A program made the translations under genes and the position numbers. Under the pieces are notes generated by a model that ran no database searches, had not been told where the DNA came from, and saw nothing but the letters and a program-made list of their open reading frames with translations. A DNA stretch of 24,152 nucleotides from Ectocarpus siliculosus (lineage: Eukaryota; Sar; Phaeophyceae; Ectocarpales; Ectocarpaceae), in assembly GCA_000310025.1 (NCBI GenBank), contig FN647790.1, positions 230,442 through 254,593 on the forward strand, in the 5' to 3' direction. Below are positions 1-8,300 of the stretch, piece after piece; position 1 is the stretch's first letter; each line of letters begins with the position of its first letter.

Positions 1-230
1 ACTTTTACGTTATCCCCCTGTGGCACCCCCCCTCCCCGTTTTTTGGATTTTGGTATTTTTTTTTGGGGGGAGGGGGTCCTTTTGTCCATTTTGGGGGCGC
101 CCAATGTGATTAATTGTATTTCCCAGAGCCGGTGGTTTCAGCCCTTGTGGGGTCTTGTGGCCCGCCCCCCCAGGACCAGGGGGCCCTGGCCCCCCCCCCC
201 CCCCCTCTCGCCCGAAAACAGAAGAAACAT

Positions 231-378
231 GTCACCAATACCCCATACACGCAAACACGCCTCCGGTGATACCGCCGTGTGGTTCATGCGCTCCTACCGT
301 TTAGAACGTGTGCCCCCCGCCCCCGCCCCCTTCCCTGCACATTTCGACGTGTCGACGTTGCAAATGCTGCCATCAGTG
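231..378 (+). repeat. Decayed tandem copy of the MTFP1-like exon start
   Basis: This stretch aligns with 630-759 in the same orientation. Both contain, in order, gtcacc, a C-rich run, cgcaaac, gcctcc, gttcatg, an AG followed by aacgtg, ttcgacgtg, gacgtt and caaatgctg. Here the acceptor-like end is TAG (302-304) instead of CAG. A C-rich insertion of about 16 nt follows the acceptor and shifts the frame, and a stop (382-384) comes soon after the similarity ends. The similarity stops where the intact copy goes on to encode the conserved core. I read it as a truncated, non-functional duplicate of an intron end plus exon start. It also lies close to a 16-base poly-C tract (190-205), which may have helped the rearrangement or may affect assembly accuracy. 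Confidence 0.6.
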
Positions 379-629
379 CAATAGGCTTCCTTGGAGAGTC
401 GCGACTAAGGCATGCATAACATGAGTACGCTTACCCCTCACCCCAAGCGACTCGCCGAATATCTCACGGCGCTTCGCGCTTGGTGATGTGCTAGCCTGGT
501 GCGGTGAGAAGCCGGCGTGCTCCGTCCCGGCATTGTAGGGATGCGAGGTCAATGGTCTAACGGCTACGGCATGCGCGACTGTATGAGTACACACACACGC
601 ACGCCCTCGTCCGAAACCAAAACGATCGC

Positions 630-759
630 GTCACCGTACCCCCCCCCCCCCCTTCGCAAACGCCTCCTACGGCCATGGGTTCATGTTCTTCTGCCCTGCA
701 GAACGTGCGCCCTCCCCGCATCTTTCGACGTGTTGACGTTCCAAATGCTGGCGTCGGTG
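630..759 (+). repeat. Second (intact) copy of the tandem duplication
   Basis: This is the partner of 231-378. It includes a 14-base poly-C tract (639-652), the polypyrimidine end of an intron, the CAG acceptor at 699-701 and the first part of the MTFP1-like exon. The two copies start about 400 bp apart. Only this copy continues into an open, conserved coding segment, so it is taken as the functional or ancestral one. Confidence 0.55.
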
Positions 760-837
760 GTGTTCCCGGGCTTCACGATCAACCGTTGGGTGGCCTTCGT
801 AGAGTACCTGCTTCAAGCCTCCGACCTGGAGTCGCAG
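702..837 (+). CDS. MTFP1: MTFP1/MTP18-like mitochondrial fission process protein, single internal exon
   Basis: The exon is bounded by ctgcag at 701 and GTGAGC from 838. It enters with the last base of a split codon and ends on a codon boundary. It encodes about 45 residues including the motif FQMLASVVFPGFTINR. That closely matches the conserved core of mitochondrial fission process protein 1 (MTP18 family), where a hydrophobic ASVxxPGFTINR segment precedes the C-terminal membrane stretch. Members are small inner-membrane proteins of mitochondria linked to fission. I could not find the upstream exon or the C-terminal exon (the part with the conserved PxDHxV-like end) anywhere nearby. The gene may therefore begin before the window and be interrupted, or this may be a gene fragment. 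The tandem decayed copy at 231-378 supports local instability. The family call rests on one motif-rich exon. Confidence 0.6.
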
Positions 838-1009
838 GTGAGCGCTGATTGGTCACGACTGCCGCTGCTGGTGCAACTGCGATTCCGGTGTGCGAAGCCC
901 CGTGCTACATGATCGTTGGGAACGGGCGTCGAAGACTTGGGGGGTGGACTGAACGGGGGCGGGGGCGGTAGTGGTTGCGTTTGTGGAAATTGTTGGTTCT
1001 GGTTCAGGT

Positions 1010-1010
<1 letters not shown>

Positions 1011-1043
<33 letters not shown>
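1011..1043 (+). repeat. (TGC)11 trinucleotide microsatellite
   Basis: Eleven uninterrupted TGC units. Three forward frames stay open across it because every phase of the repeat encodes a residue (Leu, Ala or Cys), and the reverse strand reads poly-Gln. The long open frames here are therefore an artefact of the repeat, not evidence of a gene. It is the reverse complement of the motif at 3518-3553. Confidence 0.95.
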
Positions 1044-1445
1044 GTTTCTTGCCTATTGGGTCGTTTCGTTTCCATCACGAGTGGTCTTGGTCGGTCCCCG
1101 GTGTCGAGGACAAAAGGGAAAGGACTACTACTCGCAAGACCTATTTTTCCCAATTCCGCATTTTTTTGGTTGATACACATGCATTCACGGTCTTGATAGG
1201 TTGGTGCTTGCTTCGAAAATCCTCGCTCGGTGGGTGGGGGTTTTCTTTCCCTTTTTTTAGTGAGTGTTGCGTTTATTTTAAGAATAGCTTTCATATGCGG
1301 CGAAAAGTGCTGCTGTGTTTCGCGTGCCCCCGCCGGACTTGTTCGGAGGGATTTCCATGACCTAACGCGCAGAACCGATAGCCTTCCTTCAAAAGTGCCG
1401 TAACACGTACGCGGCGCCTCTACTTTGTAGTGTATTTCCAGGTCG

Positions 1446-1469
1446 CCCCCCCCCCCCCCCCCCCCCCCC
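1446..1469 (+). repeat. 24-base poly-C tract
   Basis: An uninterrupted run of 24 C followed by cccg units. It is the longest of three poly-C tracts in the first 1.5 kb (others at 190-205 and 639-652). Runs this long are prone to length errors in sequencing and to slippage. On the other strand it forms a G-run that could take up a G-quadruplex-type structure. Confidence 0.95.
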
Positions 1470-3391
1470 GCCCGCCCGCCGGGTTGAGACCGGTTCTGCA
1501 TGCCGCACTTTTGCCACGACCACCATGGGAGCTGACACTTCACACTTTCAGGCAAGACCCCACACCGACATTTCTAAGGATCGATTTCCAAAGCTCTATC
1601 GATGCCATCCACAGCACAAGAGGGTGTCTGCGCCGAGAAAGAGGCGGAGGCTTTCGCAACTGCCATCTTTTTCTGAGGAGGCGTGCATAGCTCTGAACTT
1701 CTGTCACGCTGCCCATGCGGGGCAGCCAACATCTAAAAAAACCGGCTTGGGTATGCAGGAGGCGCGCAGTTTTCACGAGTTTGATGTCGTACGGTAGGGC
1801 GAGCGGAAATAGCGTCCAGAAGAGTGCTTGACGTTCTTGCTACAAAGTCTCCTCCATCAAACATACGGCGAACAGAAGTCAAATGATTGTGTATGGGTCG
1901 TTGCAAGTGAAACGCCACCCATTCCTTGTCCTCAATCGTCGAATTTGAGCATTGGGTTCGACAGCCCCTTTTCAGACCACCTGCCTCTCCGAATGTATCA
2001 TATCGTCACAGAGAGACTACCATTCGAGATGACACCACAGCAGCCGAAGGGAATGCGCAGAAAACTTCGTCTTAGTGGTAAGACGGCCACGAAACGGATG
2101 GGTGTCTCGAGTGGTTGGATTTCGTCTATCCATGTAGAAAATATACCACATTCCAGAAATGGTACTATTTCGAGACCCCTCCCAGGCATTGGTCTGGTCT
2201 CTGCCGTGTCAGGACTTAAACCGTTAGGATGTGTCATATGTTCACACCTACTGTACCGTGTGTACTTCGAAGTGCCATGCGTGTGGGAAAAGCTTGTGAG
2301 CACGAAAATTCGTTTTTTTAACTCGAAGCCACAGCTGCAGCGCCGACTACATGTAGGGTTCAGTAGCGGACACCGGTCCGAACGTTGCTCTACTGGGAGG
2401 ACAACACCACCTATATTGTGACTGCTGCAGTATCGAGTAGGGTGTTGAGCCTTCTCTCGCCTTATGTATGCTTCCAAGAAGTCGATGCTACAAGCAATAG
2501 ATCGGGGGATGCGAGATCGTTCAGCGGCGGTGTGACCTGTAGGGAACGGAACCCACTTATTTTCAACTCGGTCCAAGTGCCGGTGCCTCATAGTGCCGCC
2601 GGCATGTCGGACTCGGAGGTGGTGGTGCGGGAAACTTCACCACCCCTCGGCTGATGTACATCAACGGTTACAGAACACGAATGATGGATACAACTGCTGT
2701 GAACAACGTCAGCGAAGAAAAGAGAGCGAGAGAGGGCGATCAAGAAAGGAGAAGCTTCCTAAAACCAACACCACCACCACTTAACACGAATTACGAACCT
2801 TCAATTCTTCACGAGGGCTGTTTCCTTACTGAGTGAGTCTGCGAGGGAAGCCGACACCGATAACATATTTGTACACGCTTCTACAATGGGAACCGCTTCG
2901 TTTGTCTTTTGGACTAATATCAATTTCCCGAATCCTATTATTAATAGAAGATCAGAACGGCGTGCGACTGCTGTTGCGCGTCTGTTTTGGTTCAAAATGT
3001 TCCGGGGAAATGGAACTTTGAAATTTAAGTGCACGCAACAACACATCGACAGATGGACAAGAAAACATCCATCGTTCGTGCGATCCCCGACTACGTGTAC
3101 ATGAAAAAATGCTCAGTCACTACTTGGAAAAAAAGGGCAAGCGTGGCGCCCCGGATGATGTGGTGCACTCGTACTCGACCTGGCAAACAATTGTAACTTG
3201 AAGGGAAAACCAGAAGAATTTCCACGCCTGTCGCTTGCTGCCAACAAAGGTCAAGACGAACGGAGACACAGACGCCATATATTTTATTTTGTTCGCGGCG
3301 GCACGTGCTGTTTTACGTGGCGTGGTGGTGATTGCTTACACATTGTGCATTTTCCACCCCGCATCTTTTCATGTCACCAGAGAAAAGCTGA

Positions 3392-3410
3392 GCTACGTAG
3401 CATACGTAGC
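3392..3410. repeat. Perfect inverted repeat, 8-bp arms
   Basis: Arms GCTACGTA and TACGTAGC are separated by three bases (gca). A perfect short hairpin is possible on either strand. It lies downstream of the ankyrin exons on their strand. No poly-U tract follows and no function is claimed. Confidence 0.8.
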
Positions 3411-3515
3411 CGTCTGCCCGATACACACACGCCCCAGGCGCACGCCCTTCGATTGCGTCAACTGTCAACTGGCCTACTGTCAGGGGATACAGGAACGAAA
3501 AATTGATTCTTCGAA

Positions 3516-3517
<2 letters not shown>

Positions 3518-3553
<36 letters not shown>
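3518..3553 (+). repeat. (CAG)12 trinucleotide microsatellite
   Basis: Twelve uninterrupted CAG units, ending in CAGCTG. It lies 85 nt downstream of the second ankyrin exon in that gene's orientation, where it reads CTG. Read forward it makes a poly-Ala run inside a 223-codon open frame (3235-3906) that is otherwise unremarkable and lies antisense to the ankyrin exon. I do not call that frame a gene. Confidence 0.95.
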
Positions 3554-3554
<1 letters not shown>

Positions 3555-3638
3555 TGATTGCGCACCACCCGCGTTGATATTTGAAATTGAAAATCAAAAT
3601 TGCTCCCTCCCGGCGGCCATCGCATCCCCGCCTCGTAC

Positions 3639-4499
3639 CTTGTTTCGATGCCCTGCGTTCGCCCCCCCTTGCTTCACCAGCCATTCTACCACCTCCAGAC
3701 TGCCGCCGGTGCTCGCCCAAAGCAGCGCTGTAGAGCCCTGTTTTCTCGGAAAAATCATCACATCCAAACGCAGTCGCCAACAGTCAACAGCAGGGCGGCG
3801 AAAAAAAAGTGGTTCGCTGCAATTTATGTGTTCCCCGGTGCCTTTGTGTGTGTTCACGCATTTGCAGCTGTTCATTTGCATAGAACGCCGTACAGGCGGC
3901 TGCTGAAAACTTTCCAAGGCAGCGAGCCGGTCATGGCTTCTGCCTTGTAGAGGTAGGAAAGGTGGTGGGTAGAAAGAACGAGCGGTCTGATCGGGCGAGA
4001 GACATGTAAGCAAGAAGCGATCATGGCCGACCGTTCCCGGCGGAAAGGACGACTATACAAAAATCAAGACATTTGTTGTTAGCCCCACCAGCAGCAGCAG
4101 GTAGTGTGCGATCATTCGAAATCGAAAAACCAAGCCACGCCGCAGGAGAGACGGTGAGCTGGAAGCCTTCTCTAGCTGGGTCTCAAGGGAAACAGGCCAA
4201 CTTGCTGCTCTTGCCGTGGTTAACAGCATGGCGGTGTCCCACAGCAGCGGTGTGGGAAGGGAGAGATTCGAAAAGGAGAACAACTGCTGTGGCCGAAAAC
4301 AAAAAGTTGGATCCCTCCCATCTGCTCCTGCTGTCTGCACTATGTCATCATCAAATCCCGTACATACCTTGTTTGGGTCAGCAACGTCCGCAGAGAGCGC
4401 GTTGTTTTTCAGCGTGGACTTCACGTCCGCCAGGTTTCCGCTGTAAGCCGCCAGGAACAGCCCTGCCAACACGGACTCATCGGAGCACTTCGTGGCCAT
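3639..4499 (-). CDS. Ankyrin-repeat protein, two 5' exons (3' end not found)
   Basis: Exon 1 is 4499-4368 (44 codons, starts MATKCSDESVL). Exon 2 is 3737-3639 (33 codons). They are separated by a 630-nt GT...AG intron, with donor GTATGT after DPNK and acceptor ACAG. Both exons begin and end on codon boundaries. Exon 1 carries LFLAAYSGNLADVKSTL, an ankyrin-like helix pair. Exon 2 is exactly one ankyrin repeat, with GSTALLWASTGG followed by SLEVVEWLVKQGGAN. One repeat per phase-0 exon lets repeats be added or lost without frame damage. Ankyrin repeats bind partner proteins; no partner can be inferred. A donor-like GTACGA follows exon 2, implying more exons, but none is visible downstream to position 1. 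If the donor is not used, translation runs 14 codons to a stop near 3597, giving a 91-residue product. Confidence 0.7.
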
Positions 4500-5394
4500 C
4501 TTCTTCTCTACCCAGTATCACAAGAGAGAGGAGGACTGCTCGTGAACAACTCTTCCCGCGCGCCTTTCCCTTCCCAGGAGACACACACAAACTCTGCTGC
4601 AGTCAGCAAGCAGTCCAACACGAGCCGCGGGAAACAAGCACCCCTCTCCCGGAAACTTATCCCAACAAAGAGCTCCTTGGTCTCCTGACCAAACGTAGCT
4701 TCTTGCACGGAGAAGGGCACAGAGATGAGACAGCGACGGCCGTTCTTCACGGGAACAAACGTTCGCTACTATCTGTTCTTGATGAACACACGCGGCAGCA
4801 AACCCACACGGTCAGAAATCAGCAGGCGGTAGATCAGGCAGGGGCTCGAAAGCCAGACGCCCCCCCCCACCGGAGATCCGTAAAATAATTGACCTACCCC
4901 CTTTGCGAGAACTATGAATGCCATGCGCGTGCCCCCCTGTCAGCCATCCGGTGGGCGAGGGGTTCTCACACTTGCACGAGCACGCACGCTCCCACAAGGG
5001 TGAGTGGAAGGATTGCTACGCGTTGCAGCTGCCAGGGAGGGCTGCTTTGCTTGTGCTAGGCGATTGTTGGCTTGGAAATGCGTTAGCTTCAAACTTGGGG
5101 CGTGATCGTGTGGCTTTGCTCGTAGTTTTGAAAGCGTGAGCGAGCAAGGAACACAACCGTCTGCACTGCTGTCACAGCAGGCATGACCTGCTCTCCATGA
5201 TGAAACACGAGCGGCAAAGACCACGTTGCCAAGGTAATTGCAGGTAGGCCTGTTTGCATGGGGTTAACGTTGTCTCATGCCAAACGCACGCCGATCTCTG
5301 ACGCTGTCTTGTATGCTGTTTCAATTTTCAATTTGTCCCCACTCTGGTGCTCTTGCTTCCTCCGCCACCCATCCCAGCACACACCAGACGCACC
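4500..5394. promoter_or_regulatory. RPL3: Divergent intergenic region between ankyrin gene and RPL3
   Basis: This 895-bp spacer separates two divergent start codons, so it must hold both 5' untranslated regions and probably both promoters. I see no canonical TATA box close to either start. Just before the RPL3 start is a pyrimidine-rich run (about 5342-5374, ctcttgcttcctcc within it), reminiscent of the 5' pyrimidine tracts of ribosomal-protein messages. Whether transcription starts there is unknown. Open frames across this region (for example 4073-4888 +) show no family motif and are taken as chance. Confidence 0.4.
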
Positions 5395-8300
5395 ATGTCC
5401 CACCGTAAGTTCGAGGCTCCCCGCAACGGATCCCTTGGGTTCCTCCCCAAGAAGCGCACGAAGAAGCACCGCGGACACATCCGGTCCTTCCCGAAGGATG
5501 ATGCGGCGAAGGAGCCCCACCTTACGGCCTTCATGGCCTACAAGGTACGAGAGAGAGTATTTTTTTTCTTTTCCGGTGGTCCTTGTACACGCCAGCAGAC
5601 TGAACCTGAGTTCGGTTGCTCCTGTATCTTCCTGGACAGCCCCATTTGTATTGACAAACGTTCGAGAAATGCAATGCCACACTTCACCTTTGCGGCAGCC
5701 CTCGAAATGCAGGAAGGAGAAGAGCACGATAGCAATCGTATTGCAGGCACCGGAGCCTCGTTTCGGTCAACCTAGGCACACTGCATATTGTAGTTTGAAA
5801 TCCTGAATCCTGGCAAGACTAGCCTTTAGTTAAAACTGCAGTACGTGTTTTGCATGCATAAGAATCATCGAGGGACGAATACCGCGGTACAGCAGGATAC
5901 CAGAATAATATATGCCGAATAATCGGTGATTGCAGCGTCAATACTGGGCATGCATACGGCGTATACGTCAGATGTTTTCCTGCGTAGGTAACTCGTACAT
6001 ATCAAAGTATCCATTGCTTCCGAAGGTTGCCGCTGATGAAACACGCGTCGGACAAGTGAGAAATATCGCGAACCCCCCCACCACCGACTCGGTTGCCACC
6101 GGCCCCAACCACTGCTGTGCCACACATGCGTGGGGCGTTAGTTGAACGGCCCGCCGCCCGCCCCCAAACCCTTTCATGTTTTCATATTTTCCTACTCCAA
6201 CTCAACCACACGCTTCGGTGCGTGTCAACAACAGGCGGGCATGACCCACATCGCTCGCGAGGTGGACCGCCCTGGATCCAAGGTCCACAAGAAGGAGGTC
6301 GTAGAGGCGGTCACCATCCTCGAGACTCCCCCCATCGTTGTCGTGGGAGTCGTGGGCTACGTGGAGACCCCCAAGGGCCTCCGCACCCTCACCACCGTGT
6401 GGGCGGGCCACCTCTCGGACGAGTGCAAGAGGAGGTAAAAGGCGGGTGCTTCGTTGTAGCGTGTAGAGCGCAGGGGGGAAAAGGGAGACTGGTTTGTACT
6501 GACTTTGCTCCAAGTGGTAAACCGTTGACTGTGGGTCCCTGTACTTCAGTACTTGACGTTACCACGCTTTTGGGCGTCACACTGGCACTTGGGGGGACCT
6601 TTTTTTTTTTTTGAGATTAGGGAAGGAACCAGATTGCTTTTTTGGTCTGGCAGGCGAGAGCAACGATGAGCATTGGAGGCGGTTGGTCTGACTCGGGTGG
6701 TGGGTGCAGCGTTGCTTGTTTTGTGTCACGAGTGGCCGTGTGGGTGGGTGATATGTTCGCGGTTGCGTCCAAAGAGCGTCGACCAGGCTGAGAAAACATA
6801 GCTTCAAATGTAGATGCTTGCCACTTCATCTTGGAACTGATCAACCTCCTCTCTCCCCCCTCGCCGTCGACGATGACCGCGCGCGAAGGTTCTACAAGCA
6901 CTGGTACACGTCCAAGAAGAAGGCGTTCACCCGGTACGCCAAGAAGTTCGCGGACGCCCCGCAGGAGATCGACGCTGAGCTCGGCCGCATCAAGCAGTAC
7001 GCCCAGGTCGTGCGCGTCATCGCCCACACCCAGGTAGGAAGCGCGCGGTTCGTGATTGCAATACCCGCATGCGGTTTTGGTTCTGGACAAAGTTGACCTA
7101 CATGCGGATTTCGTTGCACATCGTGCGCAGTCGTGAAGGTCGTCGTGGCAGTTGGAAACACCAAGCTGTACACCCAGGGCGTGCGCGTGATCCTGCTCAC
7201 GCGCACGTGAGCCGTAAGACGAATCCAGAATGGTGTTTGTTGTAGTTTGGTCGTCGTCATCGCCGTTTTTCTGCTGTTGTTGCCACATTGCCATACGCAA
7301 CCGATTCCAAACTTGGCCCTATCCCCTCGGCCTCTTCTGCTGCACAGGTCGGCCTTGTCAAGCTGAGGCAGAAGAAGGCGCACATCTGCGAGATCCAGGT
7401 GAACGGCGGCGACGTGGCCGCTAAGGTCGACTTCGCCCGCGGCCTGTTCGAGCAGAAGGTGCCCGTGGACGCCGTCTTCGCCAAGGTGCGTTACGAACAC
7501 TTCGCTCCTCATTCGTTGGTAGAAGAAACCACAATTTGTGGTTAACGTATTTCTCGGCGCGGTCCGAATAATGTTTCACACTCGTTTGGTGTTGAATGGA
7601 CGGTTGCAGAGTGTTACCGGAATCGGATCTCGCACTGTCATGTCTGGCAGATGTGTCACAACCAAAGCAGATATGTCTCTTGAGACACATGAAGCGATAC
7701 GCTGGCCAAGTCACGAATTTTTCAGGCCCGCAAAAGCGAAGTAAGAGAGTAGGCTCTCAGTGCTGTGCGCACTCGCTTGTTAGTCGCTAGTGCTCAATAG
7801 GATTGGGTCGAAACTCGCGATGTCCTCGTGGGAACACAACACCCAAGCCCTTTAGGGGACCGGACAAAGTCGACATTGAAGGTGTTTTTCGTGGGTAGGG
7901 GCACAATGAAGCACGATTACGGTCAGGCGGGGGACAAAGCCCCTGGGACCGGTTGCCGGTAGTGCTCGTCACCTGACTACGCGTGGCGCTAAACGGTTAT
8001 ATAGATTTTGTTGGGTCGGGTTTTTGGAGTAGGAGTCATGGTGAAATCGTATTGGGCGATGTGTTTGCTCGGGGCTGGCCGCCAATCCGCATCTGTGGTG
8101 TTGGCGTTTCACTAGGAAGCCCTCGTTTGGCCAATGCATTTTTTTTGTTTGTGAGCCCAGGTGCGGATACGATTTTGTTGTGCAGGCAGCTTCACGGGGC
8201 GCGGCCCTTGTCGCCTACAGGGGTTGCGCCCTTTCGTGGTTCAGTCGAAAGCCTTCGGGTATAAAGCTGAACCGGTTGCCGAGATGGAAAATCACACCAG

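Larger units (their letters stand above)
838..3517. other. No supportable gene (apart from repeats)
   Basis: I looked for the missing C-terminal exon of the MTFP1-like gene and for further 33-codon ankyrin exons on the - strand, and found neither. Two 197-codon open frames overlap on opposite strands (1828-2421 + and 1998-2591 -). Neither encodes a recognisable motif, and neither has the codon bias of the clear exons. The stretch is probably intron plus intergenic DNA between two tail-to-tail genes. It could hold 3' untranslated regions of both. Confidence 0.5.

Noticed and set aside
1828-2591. Two 197-codon open frames on opposite strands
   Set aside because: Overlapping antisense frames of equal length without motifs, splice evidence or coding bias are most likely chance.
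3235-3906. 223-codon + strand open frame with poly-Ala
   Set aside because: It depends on the CAG repeat, lies antisense to the clear ankyrin exon and shows no domain.
4073-4888. 271-codon + strand open frame
   Set aside because: It is the shadow of the ankyrin exon 1 region and the divergent spacer; composition is irregular and there is no motif.
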